Shown here piece after piece: positions 1 to 55,650 of a stretch of DNA of 64,000 bases. The stretch covers positions 18,007,501-18,071,500 of the forward strand of contig NC_133937.1 in the NCBI RefSeq assembly GCF_031877795.1, written 5' to 3'. The position numbers and the translations under genes were made by a program. The notes below the pieces were generated by a model that saw only the letters and a list, made by a program, of their open reading frames with translations, did not search any database and was not told the origin of the DNA. Position 1 is the stretch's first letter. Every line of letters starts with the position of its first letter. This DNA is from Strix aluco (taxonomy: Eukaryota > Chordata > Aves > Strigiformes > Strigidae).

Positions 1-43655
<43,655 letters not shown>

Positions 43656-46246
43656 GGATCAAATACGGGTATGGACTATCAGGGAAGGAGTATATCATAC
43701 ACACAGCTAAGGCTGCTGTATGTGGGGAAATCAGTGTTCAAGGCTGTTTAGCTGGCTGTGAGAGAACCATTTTTAGTTGTCTGTAGGCTAAAAACTTCTG
43801 CTGATCAGCTGATGTTCCTTTCTCTAAGCTCAGACTCAGCAGGACTTGTGTGCAAGTGATGCATCACCTTCTCGGGACTCAGTAGGCTTATCTGCCTCTC
43901 CTGACAAACTGAAGTCATGTGCCAGACAGTTGTTCCTGAGCATGACTACCCTTGTAGCAGCAGTGCTTCTTCCCAGGTACTCAGCTCTGTGCTCAGACAA
44001 AGTGCTAATCCAGAGCAGAGAGGAAGAGTATCTCATGCTGTGCACAGGTTTGCTGTTACCAGCTGTCAGGGATCTACCTTTACATGCTGGGGGAGATTTC
44101 AGAGAACTTTTTTGATGAGAATGATATATTCTAGAGAGGATATTGTAAAATCTATACAGAACAATTTCTACGTCATAAGAGTAAAGATTTATTCATATAA
44201 ATTTTACTGATTTTTTGATTAGCAGAAGCTATTAAGTGTAAATGAGATAACTTAGTGGGGAAAAAAAGATCTAAACAAATATTAATATCAGAGGATTTAA
44301 AATATCCCCCAATTAGCTTGCCACAATTCAGCATTGGAGGAAACTTTGAATATAAAATCTGATAGGAAGAAACAATTGTTGCCTGCTCCTGAAGGACAGC
44401 AGATGCACTTACTTCTGCAGCATTTAGGCATTCTTGTTTATTGCCTTACTGGTTTCTTTTAGTGAGATGTACAAAGTCTTTCATTTAATTTCATGCAGAA
44501 GTACATGTTACATTCATTTTGAAGATCTATGTTTCCTAATCTTAGGACCTTTTTACTAAAGATTTTCTATTTAAGAGCAAACACAAAAAACATCTACACC
44601 TGGAAGACAGGTTTTTCTAATGTGGTCATTTCAGGATGAACCACTCAAGTATAGTTACTACTTGAGTCCTAGTCTTGTGTACTACTTGGGACTAAGCCAA
44701 GAGCAGTTTTTATTCTTATGTGTAATGAGGGATTCAATCCTGCTGAAGGCAATGGAGAGGAATGTGAACTGTCACAAGCAAATTGTAGAGGTCACAAATG
44801 GAATTTGAAAAGCAAAAGCCAGTTGGGGGCACCAGAAGCAGGGAAGCTTTCAAGAAAGCTGGACAATCAGCTGAGTTTCCAGGGAGTAAGGAAGTGAGAA
44901 GGATAAAGCCTTTGCAGGGGAACAAAAGAATAACTTACTTGCATCAGTTTTCATCATAGAGATGTTGAGGGAGACTTCTTCCTGGATTTAGTTCAAAAAA
45001 GATGCAAAAGCAATTATTAAATTAAAGATCAGTATAGCTCAGTGACTATGCCTAGGAGTTCTGAGGAAACTTAGGAATGGAGAGTCTTCGCTGCTACAGA
45101 AGAGGTATGTTTCCTTGACTTGGTTGCTGAAATGTTGCATCTCCTCCAAAAGAGTATGTTTCTGAAAAAACTGCAGAGCAGAAGCCATTTCCAAACCACA
45201 AAATGTTAGTTAAAACAATATTTTAAAAAACCTGTAAACTAAATTGAAGTTGAAATATTTGCATGCATTTCTGGATTCTGAAGGAGGAGTATCTGTGTGC
45301 AATTACGAGTGGGGTCAGTGTGGGCAGCCCCCAGCTGAACACACTGAACACTTTTGGAGCAGTGTTGGCCCATGTGCAGTGAATGGCAAGGATGAAGAAG
45401 GAATGAGGTGACTAAGAATGCTTAAATAGAAGTCAGTGGTTTGTTCTCACCTGGAAGGCAGAATTCAGTTTTGAGTAAGTCATCTTAAAAACTGCAGCTG
45501 TAAAGGAAGTTTGAGGTTAGTCAGAGAACTTCCATGTAAGAAGAGAGGAAAAGGGAGAAGACTTTAATAAGAGAGTTTGTGATAAAGACTTGCAGACTAA
45601 GAACTGGTAGAAAGAAGATTTTGACTAGACTTCCATGGCAGGACAATTCTAAACAAACATGAAAAAAATCCAAACTTAAAACTCATCAAAATAAATCCAA
45701 TAGTTTGACCCAAGAAGATTAGCCAGGAGGAGCCTTTACTAAAAGCAGTCACTAGGGATACAACTTTGTAAAACTGCAGAAAAGCTCATACATTTGTTTA
45801 AATATTAAGAACATTCAGAGACAAAATTATTAAAGACTTAAAAAACTGAATCTTTCAGTTCAAGGCAAAAGCCCATGAGAAGTGAGGCAGAAACAGTTCC
45901 TTAGGACCAGAGCCTTTGATCATCCCTTGGGAAACTTCAACTTCTGGTATGTCACTGTTAGATAGTGGGCCCAGGTCTGCTCCAATCAAGGGAGTAATTC
46001 ATTTTAGGAAGTAGTTTGTTTTCATTGGCACACTCAGTCACCTGGAAGCAAAAGTGTGTGCCTCTTGTCTTCAAGGCTCTCCTCATGAGCCTGTGTTGCA
46101 TTAGGAAGGGTTTCTGTCTGCACCAAATAATTAGCCCGTAGAAAATGTTTTATTAATTGTGTACAGCTAATGTTTGGCTTTATTTTCTTCCATCTTCCAT
46201 CCTGTTCTCTCCTTTCTGGGTGGACACTACACCTTCCTGACTGCAG
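43656..46246 (+). other. 3' UTR or terminal intron of CAMK2G
   Basis: If the donor at 43652 is not used this is 3' UTR; if it is used it is an intron of 2.6 kb. It becomes A-rich on the plus strand from about 44.8 to 45.9 kb, with an AATAAA at 45690-45695. No coding match. The A-rich part may be a decayed insertion but carries no hallmark I can name. Confidence 0.6.
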
Positions 46247-46310
46247 CAACTTGTGGAGATACTCAGCTGGAGGGCAATATCTTCCTAGCAAGCAGCTCTG
46301 GAGTGCCTGA
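46247..46310 (+). CDS. CAMK2G: CAMK2G candidate alternative C-terminal coding segment
   Basis: Acceptor cttcctgactgcag ends at 46246. Spliced from CA|GTGAGG at 43651, the split codon becomes CAC and the frame continues His-Asn-Leu-Trp-Arg-Tyr, then SAGGQYLPSKQLWSA and TGA at 46308-46310: 21 residues replacing the terminal Gln. CAMK2D has an alternative tail at the same phase 2 junction, ending NFSGGTSLWQNI. The shared S-GG...LW pattern, similar length and identical junction suggest homology, but the similarity is short. Confidence 0.5.
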
Positions 46311-46940
46311 GTGACAGCAACGGTCATGTCTGTCTTGACGTTAAAAAAATAAATACAAATTACAAACAGGCAGCAGCCAAATGCACGAAACCCTGCATGC
46401 ATCTGATGCTCCGGGCGCTGCCTTTCTGTTGTTTTCCATGGATCCATCGTGTCTGTTTCTGCTGTACGAAGGTGTTTTTAAATCTAAAAAAGACATGTTG
46501 TTTGTATAAAATAAAAAAACCAGGAATAATGCTAAGTAAATGACAGATTATCCAACATGCCCCCTCCCCCGGGGCTAAGAAAATGGCAGCAGCTGGAACA
46601 CCTTTCAGAAATGAAGTGAGGGGGAAAGCAAAAGTGAAGGAGAGAGAAAGAGAGTGGGAGAGCAAAAAAGGAGGCGACTTGAGCAGTGGATGGCTGAACT
46701 GTGCTCCACAAAGCTATGGTGGAAGTTAACATCGCATTCAGGCTGTGCTGCAACTTCAATCGGTGAGAGGTGGTGAGGAGACCCCAGAGGAGCCAGTGTG
46801 AAGACTGGGGTTCAAGAGAGAGGAGGTGCTTCTCTTCCTGTTGCCTGGCAGACTGACTTCAGCCTGTTTCTTCTTCAATTCCTGCACAGCAAGAACGCTA
46901 TGGAAAGCCGGTTGCTCGGCTGCTGGATCCCAAAACAGAC

Positions 46941-46970
46941 TTTTTTTTTTTTTTAAAGAAAAAAAAAAAA
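46941..46970 (+). repeat. T14-AAAG-A12 inverted homopolymer repeat
   Basis: Fourteen T, a four-base spacer and twelve A form a near perfect U:A hairpin if transcribed, inside the probable 3' UTR. Confidence 0.9.
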
Positions 46971-48934
46971 CAACCAAACAAAATGGGATGTTGATTTAAA
47001 ACTAAAGGTGGAAGTAGGGATTTAAAAAATGGGTTTAAGTGAATATAACTTAAATATAGAAGCTTGCTCTTCAGAGATACTGGTTTTAGAAACAGCCACT
47101 ACCTGGCCAAACATGAAGGTTTGAAGCCAGCTTATTTAATTTAACAAAACAAAACAAAAAAAGCATTGCATTAAGAGCAGAGATTTTAGAAGAAGAAGGT
47201 ACATGTATGGGATTTTCTATTTTTTTTCCTTTCTAGTAGCATAGTTGGGATCCACAGTGCTGCAGAACACGTGTTCCTTAGGAAGCAGACAAAAAACTTA
47301 GTGTTATGTTCTTCATGAAAACTTGCACATACACTCCTATATGAGGCATAAATAGCGTGTGTTTTTTATACTGAAATATATGCACCCATAGAATTAAAGG
47401 GGTTACCTGGCCTCCTGTTTGATTTGTTTGGTCTCCGAGTAAAGTAGCAGTGGGAGCCAGCAGCCCCAGCCAGGTGCTTCTCCCCACCACTAACCCATCT
47501 GATGTTTGTAAGTGTCATGTTTCCTAGTGTTTATTTGGGTAATTTTTCTATTTTTTACAGTGAAGTTGTAACACAGAAAACTATCAGATCAGAACCTCAA
47601 AAACTGTAGCCGAAGGACTCCAGGCCACCCCCCTATGTTGCCTCTGGGTGTTAGAGGATACCTCATGAAGTAGAGGGGAAAGGGAATTAGCACATGTGAT
47701 CTGATGTTTGTCCTTTGGGCCAATTCATCTTTCTTTCTTTTCTTTGCTGCAAAAAGAGTCCATTTCCTTTATTCACTGGGTGGGGAATGTGGAAGTGTTT
47801 TGTTGACCTTACCAAGGAGGGAGCCTAGCCCCAAGAAGAAAGTAGTCTTTCTGGTGGACCTGGCAGGATTTGTCTTGACCAAGGGAAGGCATCACTTGCA
47901 GAAGTAGGGATGGGCTTTTACCTGAATTTCTGTCTACCCCTAATAATTTTTCAGATCTTTCAAGGGAGTTAAGTGATTGCATTGACAGCATACTAAGTGT
48001 GAGGCAACCTTTTTACAGACTACAGAAGAGAAGAAAGCCAATTTGGAATTTTAATCCTTATTTAATAGAATGTAGAAAATAAAAGCTGTTGCACAAAGTG
48101 GAGCTGTTGCTTTGCAACAGATAGCTCTCTGCTCCCTTTGTTAGAGAGGTGCTATCCCACACCAGTATTAGATCAGCCAACTCCTGATGAAGAAAAAGAC
48201 CATCCACACTTCTCAGGTTTGTCTGAGCAAATACCCTTTTTTTTCCTCCCTCCACCATCCCAGGGAGGAGTATGGGAGGGTATGGGGGGCAAACACTAGA
48301 TTTTATTATTTCGAAACATTTTTAAGACAGCACTAAGTCAGTGAGTGAAGTGGAAAAAGTGAAAAGTCTTGGTATTTTATTCAGATTTTTTTTAAAGCCA
48401 CAAAGAGAGAGCAAACAGGAGATTACAATTATGCCATTTAAAAAAGATAAATACAAAACATTATGCATGCCTTCTTTAGGTCTGATCTTCCTTGTCTCTT
48501 TACCTGATTATTATTAATAATTAAAAAGAAAACCCTCTGTATTAAGTACCTGCATCTTTCAAAAAAAATTTTAAAAGAACAGAACTGTTGGGCTTTTTGG
48601 TTTTGCACAGTCTTGGAGACAAAAACTCTCTTTTGGGTTTTTTTGTTTGTTTTGTTTCCTTTTAAGTTAATGAGAAACTTAGCTTGGTATGGCCATTATC
48701 AAACACAGCTGTACACCTTTAGCATTCTTAATGTTCTCTTATGGGGCTAATATAAGCATCTATATAATATATATTATAAATATCACATTTTAAACAGGAA
48801 ATGGAAGGCATTTGATGCAGAATTTTTGCATGATATAGAAATAATTAAAGTTAGCTAGTGTTTGTTTGTTTGGTCTGAATGTTGGTAGAACCTTCATAGC
48901 TTTGTTACAATGAAACCTTGAACTGAAGATATTT

Positions 48935-48940
48935 AATAAA
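48935..48940 (+). terminator. Likely CAMK2G distal poly(A) signal (AATAAA)
   Basis: AATAAA followed about 18-45 nt later by a T/GT-rich element (agtttttgagtgtcac, attttt), the arrangement of a functional cleavage site near 48955-48962. Upstream AATAAA copies at 45690, 46348 and 46510 could be proximal sites. Confidence 0.6.
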
Positions 48941-48960
48941 ATAACATTTAAACAGTGCAA

Positions 48961-51900
48961 AGTTTTTGAGTGTCACATTTTTCTCTTAAACCATGGGACA
49001 ATGCGGAATTGGCATTTCTGAGATAAGAATCAATCCGCAAAGCTTTTTTGTGTGTGTGTCAGTAGATCATGTAATTTGAAAGTAGGTTTAAAAAGGAAAA
49101 AAGTGGTACCATACCTAAAATGAAAAAAATACTAGCATTAGTAAAAACAAAGGCACAACAGAACCTGTTAAAATGAACTTCATGGCATTTCCCTGACAGA
49201 CCATGGGATAATACGGAAACGTTGCTTCTGTTCCTGATAGCCTAACCCTTGGCAAGACTATGCTGTTACTTCCTTTCTTGGTCTTTGTTTTCCTCTTGGC
49301 TATTTCAGAGTCTTTGTGGGAGAAGCTGTCTTGCCATTAGGTTTGCGTGATGTAAACGTGCTGAACTCAGGTGGCAGCTCTTTCATTTGTGAGCTAGTAT
49401 ATTTTGTGTCCTAGATGGGATGCACCTGTGGAGGCACAGATCAACCACTCACCTGTACAAATTTGTCTGGTCTAGCCGCATAAGTGTGATTTCCTAGCAG
49501 AAGTTAGAAGTTAGGTGGATTTAGCCTGTTTTGTTTCTATACTGCCTCTTGTTATTAGCGTTTCAGTTATTCTCGCTTGGGTAGGCTTTCTTCCACCCAG
49601 GCCTTCACTGTTTTGGCATTTTTCTTTTATTTCCCACCTTGTACTGTTCAGGCTGCTCTCTGAAGGGCCGGTGGGCTCAGCGGTGAGCCTGCAGCATGTG
49701 ATGCTCTTGCCTTCTGCTGAGCCCCCTTCCCAGCTGGGCCGGGAGCACGGCCATCGGTGAGCCCGAGACGCTTGTCTGCTTTTCTGCCTCTTCTGCTGCT
49801 GCTGCTGGCCTTGTGGCAGCTGATCGTGTGTCGGGGCTGGCACAGTTACTGCTCTGATAGCCCTGGGGATACACATCTTGTTTTGGTACTGGCTGCAGGT
49901 AAGCCTGGGGGGCTCCTACTAGCATTTGTGCCCCCAGTTTGGCAGGCTTGGCTGGCCCCCGCTCCCCGCAGCTCTGCTCAGGTGCCTCTGGGAAGCGCTG
50001 CAGGTGGCAGGGGGTGGCTTTGCCTTAACACCGAAGGAGAGTTCAGTGTGCTTAATCCCCTCTAACTGCAGCAATTACCTAGTAAATGGGTGTCGGTTGC
50101 TGCTGCTTAATGAAATGATTGCTTTTGCTGGCTGATGAAACAGGAGGAAAATTGTCCTTAGTGTTTAAAGGGAGAAGGTAAGATTTTACAGCCCACTTCA
50201 CTGGGACTGAAGACAATCTGTTCATGGCCAGGAGAGATAGCTCCTGCTATTACAGTAGAAAAGAGAGGTTCTGCTATCCTTTTTGACATCCAAGGCAGCA
50301 TCATTCATCAGGTAAGGTCTCTCCTGAAGCAGTTAATCATATCTTAATGATCTTTGAAGAAATGTTGCAGTATGATCTGATATGCGCTGGGAAGATACCC
50401 ATGAAGTTAGTGATGATTTCCCATGTTCTTAGTAGCTCTTTTAACCAGGACAAGAGTAATTTAAACGCTTACTGAAAGCACAATAGTCAGATTAATGCTT
50501 ATGTCAAGAATATTTATGTAGCATATGTATGGGGCCTTTCAGAGGGTTCTTGTGTATGTGTGTGATTTAAGCACATTTTAAAAAGATGATGGTGTTCCAT
50601 TTAAGCTGTACTGTATATGCGTTTACCACTTGCAAGTGCTCTATTAGTCTTAGGCAGGGCCACTGAAAAATGGGATAGAATCTGCTCTAAAAAGGGTTCC
50701 CGTCTTATGTTTTCTTATGTTTTAGCTGACAGCAGGGATTGGGAATGGTACTTGTCTGCAATGTGATAGCTCCAGTATTGAGCTATCAAGCAGCAATATT
50801 CCCAGAAATTTATTTTCTGGTATGCCCTATCTGGTTAAAATCTGCTCATCCTATTGGATGGTGTTTTGACATCTTCCTACCTAAGAGAAGTGTCTGAGCA
50901 TGGTTTTCTAAGTTCTCTCCCTCTTTCCCAATATATGCACATGCATGCTTGTACATACAGGTTGATTACTCTGTGGAAGACAATGATTGATGGTACCTTT
51001 TATTTGTACCCAAATCAGATTTCCTTTTAAACTGGGATTGGTCTGCTCTCAGTTGCTGGGCTAGTGGCACAAGTCTGGGAGGATGCTTTTATGCTATAGT
51101 ACATATGAGATGTGGGGAGAAGCATAAGCTGAACCAGACCTCAAGTGTTGATTACCCTTTCCATTTTATTATGAAAACTGTTACTTTTTACTTATGTGTA
51201 GCTGATGACATAGGTACATAGACAGAACATCTGACTAACAATCAGGAGATTTGTGGTCTGTTTCTGGTTTTGCTGTGGCTCTGTAGGATGGCTGCAGACA
51301 AGCCACTTGTGTGCTCTGTGTTTCAGCTTTCCCATTTGTCCGTGCATATAATGAGATTGACCTCTGTAGAAACCACTGGAATAGACTGATGAACAGTGAT
51401 GCAGAGCAGCTGGGTGGTATTGCTGCTACACTTTACAGATGTCTTTTATTTTTCCTGAGAATTTGAAAGATTTGGGACTGCAGACTAATGCACCTGGAAT
51501 GCTTGTTTATTTGGGTTTGGCATAAATTTAGTTTAGAGTTGGGAAAGGTGGTCCTTGGGGGCACTTAAAGCAGCTTGAATGGAGGGTTATGAATTTTTCC
51601 CTTGAGATCCTTAGTGCCTGATAACTCCTCACCTGCAGGAATGCCCTGCCTGCCTGCCAGTAAGGAACACAAATTTACTGGTTGCTGTGTAGTATTATGA
51701 GGAATTTTAAGCAAGCAATTTTTTCTGTATTTAAGTATTAGAAAATAAAAATGCATATGCTTCTGTTTTTTAAGACAACCTGGCCACAGTGAAAGGATGC
51801 AAATAATTAAGTCAATAAAATCTCAGTCTGAAAGTTCCTTATGCCACAGTGGAGTCCTCTGAAAGACAGGTGAATGGGAGGAGAGGGAAAGGTTTTTGTC

Positions 51901-54299
51901 CCTAATCTGTGACGATTTACATAATTTTACTCACCATAATTATACATGAATGGATGGGCAGGATGACATTTATTCGCAGAAAACCTTTTTGTTAATGCAT
52001 CATACGACTGCACATTGGCAGAATTGGGATTTGGCCAGTTCTTGTTGGGATGAAATGCTGTCTTGTCATGGTTTATTTCTTCTTCATGTTTCTGTGGAAA
52101 GTGTAGTGTTCATACCGACAGAGGATAGCCTGTAAAAATGGTGTCAAGGCTGTGCTTCAGAGGCCTTGTTTATGTTGGAACATCTTACAGGTTTTATTGG
52201 TAGTTACAGCAGTGCTACTGCCGTATGGTTGTTCCTGTTCCAGAAAGCAATCATTTGTTTGTTTCTTGCTACATGTTTAGAAGTTCAAAATAAACTGAAA
52301 AAGTACTTATACAAGAATGATATGTTCTATTCGTGTTGTTTGAAATTCATTGCTTTGAATTTATCATATTTTTCTTGTATAAAAAAGGCCCAACTTTGAG
52401 ATAGTCTTAAATGTTTTCAAGAATTGTCAACGGATTTCAGCCTTGTTCATTCCAAAATTAGTATTAATGCTGAAATTATTTTAAATATAACAAGCCAGCA
52501 AGCTTGAACACTTTCTAATCTGTTACAATATCAGTAAGTCTTCCATACCTATTAGAAATACGTAATTGAGCTTCCACATAAACAATAACACTTTTAATCT
52601 TCTATACAGCATTGTACTTTGACCTTTCCATTCCTGACTCCTTAAAACTTGAATAGAAGTGGGCAATATTCATTATAACTCATTTTTTTACTGGATATCC
52701 AGGGAAGGATTGTTTGTTTATCTAACCTTAAGAATTGCTTCAGAGAAATGCAATGTTACCAGGGATAGCACGTGCTAAGTGAGATGGGCATAGAGCAATA
52801 TCATAGCCTGGAAGATGAAAAGGGGATAATAAAGCCGAGCACTTGGAGTGGTTTGGAGTGTGAGGAGGCTGGTGTGGGGAAGAGAGCAGAGATGCAAGAT
52901 GGATTTAAAGGTGTCTTGCAAGTGAGTAGAGGAAGCTACATATGAGGTAGCTAGAAAGGCAGTGATGACGGAGGGATTGAGAGTTGTGATGTGGTGAAAC
53001 ACGAAGGAAGACAGGTGAATTCTGCTCTGGTGGTTTGAGGAGGGAGGAAGGGTTTGGAGAGGTGGGGCATATTTTGGTGTGATTTCTTCCACTGAAGATT
53101 TAAATGGAATTTTAAGCCAATATTATTGCACCTGTATAGCATACTATAGTGCACAACATACGCTCCTATCAATGATTCCCTCCCTCGGTGTGACTGAGAT
53201 TGCTTGGACTGGGGGAGAGGGAGGAACTACAAAAAAACTATTTTTATACCAGAATATCAAACTGTGGTTTGAAACAGTAAATCCACTTTCACAGAATGTA
53301 GTACTGGATCATAAATGCTACAAGCACATAACACCAAGTGTTGAACTGCCACAGATTCCCCCTGTTGGCTCAGATTTGCTCAGCTGTTTTGGAAAGTGCA
53401 AGTTCTGTGGTAGATGGGGTGTCACCTGCTGCTGCCACACTAGCTTCGGGATGGCTGCAGGCAGGGGGATGATATTTAATCTGATGTAAGCACTGTGGCA
53501 CGTGTTGGGGTTAATTCAACAGCAATGCAACCACGTGTTCAAATATGTGCTGCTGGGTATTTTGGCAGCATGCAGACCTGGCCTGATGGGACCACAGCTT
53601 TGGTGCAGGTGGTGGGATCAGCTGCCTCGTCAGCCTCTGGCCAGCAGCACCCCCACCTCAGCAGAAGCAGAACAGGCTTTTGAACAGCGCTAAGATATGA
53701 TTGCTCATAGCTTTGTCTGCTTTACTTTGGTTATTTGATCCACCTGCTAACTCAGGCTTAACAGGCTTGCAGAAGCATGGTCACTGCTTCAGGTACAAAT
53801 TGATTAGCTGAAGGCAAAAAGCCCTGTGTGTATGTGTTTGAAAGCAGTGACTTTCAAGCTTTCTCAACTTTTCAGTAGAGGAACAGGTTCCCCTACAGCA
53901 AACTTCCATCTTGTGATGCTTTTTTTGAGGGTTTCCGGGGAGTGATCCACAGGGTGCCAGAAATGCTCAGACTGTGGGATGGGAAGCGGTGCTTTGCCAG
54001 GATGAGGCCTCATTCCCCGAGCACCACCTTTCGCTTTGCTTGCTCCTCTTCTGGCACCAGCCAGTTCTGCTGCTTTTGACCACTCCAGGTCCTACTCCTG
54101 CCAACCTGTCACAATTTTCACTCCCTCGCAGCACCGTGAGTGCTTTCAGCACCGCAGATTCAAAAGCAGGACCGTGCTAACAGCACTGCCACACTGCTGT
54201 CCCCTTCTCCATCCTCCGCCGAGAATCGTGTGATGTGGCTCCACATCCCATTCTGGCTTCCTACTACAATTTTCTCCGTCTTTCCGAGTAGGAAATTGC
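48961..54299. other. Intergenic region between CAMK2G and the next gene
   Basis: About 5.3 kb without a recognisable coding sequence, RNA gene or mobile element. GC content rises slightly at 49.6-50.0 kb. A short imperfect direct repeat (48991-49008 and 49201-49218) straddles its left edge. The start is set by the inferred poly(A) site, the end by the CpG island. Confidence 0.6.
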
Positions 54300-54659
54300 A
54301 CCGCGCGTATGTTTGTTTTTCTCGGGCGGGTGCTGCCGCAGGGGATGTTACAGCAGTGTCAATCCCTACCTCCCGCTTTTCGGGGCATCCCACGCCTTCC
54401 GCGCGCACGGCGGCTGCACCCGTGCCCTGTAATCCCGGGCTGCGGCGGTGCCGCCGTCCCCTCGCTGCCGCGCCTGCGGTGCCTCCCTGCTGCAAACCGC
54501 AGCGAGCAGGCGGGCGGGGAGCGGGGCGGGTGACCCGCCGCACCGTGTTTCGGTCACGGTGTGCAGCAGCGCCGAGCCCTCCCGCCGGCTTCTCCCCCCA
54601 AACGGCGGGGTCCCGCTCCCGGCGCACCGGGCGGGCCCGGCCCGGCGGCGGCCCCCGGC

Positions 54660-54890
54660 GCGCGGCCGGTGGGCGGGGCCTCCCGTCCCTCCCCCGCGCG
54701 GAAGATGGCGGCCGAGCGACGCGGAGGCGGCGGCGGCTCCCCCAGCGGCCGGAGGGACGCCCAGCGGCCGGGAGCCGGCGGGCCGCGGCCGGCCTGAGAG
54801 CTCGCCGCCGCGCCGCGCCGGGGGACGCCCGCCCTCCTGGAGCCGTGCCCTGCCCGCGCCAGCCCGCCCGGCGGGGCCTCCCTGTGGCAG
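54660..54890 (+). other. Probable first (5' UTR) exon of the downstream gene
   Basis: The right edge is a strong donor, cctgtggcag|gtgagg, at 54890/54891. The left edge is a guess near the GC box and YY1 element. It holds an ATG at 54705 within AAGATGGCGGCC that opens a 30-residue Gly/Arg/Pro-rich frame closing at TGA 54795-54797, most simply an upstream ORF. NDST2 in mammals starts translation in a later exon, so a non-coding first exon fits that identity, which rests on synteny only. Confidence 0.5.
54705..54797 (+). other. Short upstream ORF in the first exon (30 codons)
   Basis: Starts MAAERRGGGGG and ends at TGA before the donor. The ATG context (aagATGg) is favourable. Composition is simply that of CGG-rich 5' UTR. 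Could regulate translation of the main frame; no protein family is recognised. Confidence 0.35.
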
Positions 54891-54920
54891 GTGAGGTGGA
54901 GGAGGGCAGCGGGGTGGCGG

Positions 54921-54945
54921 CGGCCCGGCCCGGCCCGGCCCGGCC
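54921..54945 (+). repeat. (CGGCC)5 pentanucleotide repeat
   Basis: Five perfect tandem CGGCC units 30 bp downstream of the exon-1 donor, within the CpG island. Confidence 0.9.
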
Positions 54946-55650
54946 CGGGGGGTGGCGGGGGCGGGTGAGCGGCGCTGGTGGGGCCGGGGGAAGTTGTGTG
55001 CTGGCCGGGGGACGGCGGCCCCGGGCGGGGTGTCTGCCGGGCCGCGGGAGGGGAGCGGCCGCGGCCGCCGGCGGGGGGCGCCGAGCTGGGGCAGGCGGCG
55101 GGGAGGGCGCTGCCCCCTGCCCCTGAGGCGCGGTGCCGCCCGCCCTGCAGCCACCTGTGCGGCCGGGGGGGCCCGGCCTCGCCGGGAGCCGACCCCGGGG
55201 CGGGCACTCGGGCCCCGCCACGCCGGCGCCCCCGTTTGCCGGCGGCGCCCAGGGCCGGAGGTCTCCCAGCCCTGCCCGGCCGCTCTTCGTGGGCGCCGAG
55301 CCGCCGACACGCGGCCCGGAGCAGCAGCTCTTTCGCCATGGCAGCTGCCGTGCCTCCCGGCCCTCGGAGCCCCCTCTCCCTGGCCGCCGGCTGGGCGCAC
55401 CGTCCTGTGCCGGAGCGGCGCTCCCGGCCTGGCTCCGGCTTTGTTTACCCCACGGCGTTGTGTTGCGAGCGGCCGGGTTACTTGGTCCAGCGTCGACCGC
55501 CATGGAACAAGTCGGCGTGCAGCGGGGCGAAGGATGCCCGTATCCCCGTCGTGCGGCCGCAGCTGGGCAGCGTGTGCTACACACGCGTCTGTTCGGGGGT
55601 TGTGTCAGTAGAGGCCAACAGCCGGTTCCGTTGTGGTTGCGTGAAGACTC

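Larger units (their letters stand above)
46247..48960 (+). other. Probable terminal 3' UTR exon of CAMK2G
   Basis: Begins at the acceptor described above and runs to the poly(A) signal at 48935. It contains possible upstream signals AATAAA at 46348 and 46510, a T14/A12 inverted repeat at 46941-46970, and AT-rich stretches. Alternative poly(A) use would give short (about 0.3 kb) and long (2.7 kb) UTRs. Exact limits are inference. Confidence 0.5.
54300..55650 (+). promoter_or_regulatory. CpG-island promoter of the downstream plus-strand gene
   Basis: Sharp transition to CpG-dense DNA, with a GC box (gggcggggc, 54671-54679), an AAGATGGCGGC element typical of YY1 at promoters (54702-54712) and a following exon-donor pair. 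TATA-less, as usual for broad CpG promoters. G-rich plus-strand sequence after the donor (54945-55090) is the G skew expected downstream of a plus-strand start. Gene order in mammals (CAMK2G then NDST2, same orientation) suggests the NDST2 promoter; no coding evidence in the window confirms it. Confidence 0.75.

Noticed and set aside
44600..45900. A-rich region after the hub exon, considered as a decayed LINE (CR1) or retroviral remnant
   Set aside because: No CR1 3' terminal repeat, reverse-transcriptase-like frame, LTR or target duplication could be identified by eye; a repeat-library search would decide.
54160..55584. 474-codon minus-strand frame and several other long frames in the 54-55.6 kb island
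   Set aside because: Pro/Arg/Ala/Gly-rich composition in every frame, no domain, no splice or poly(A) context; expected where GC content removes stop codons.
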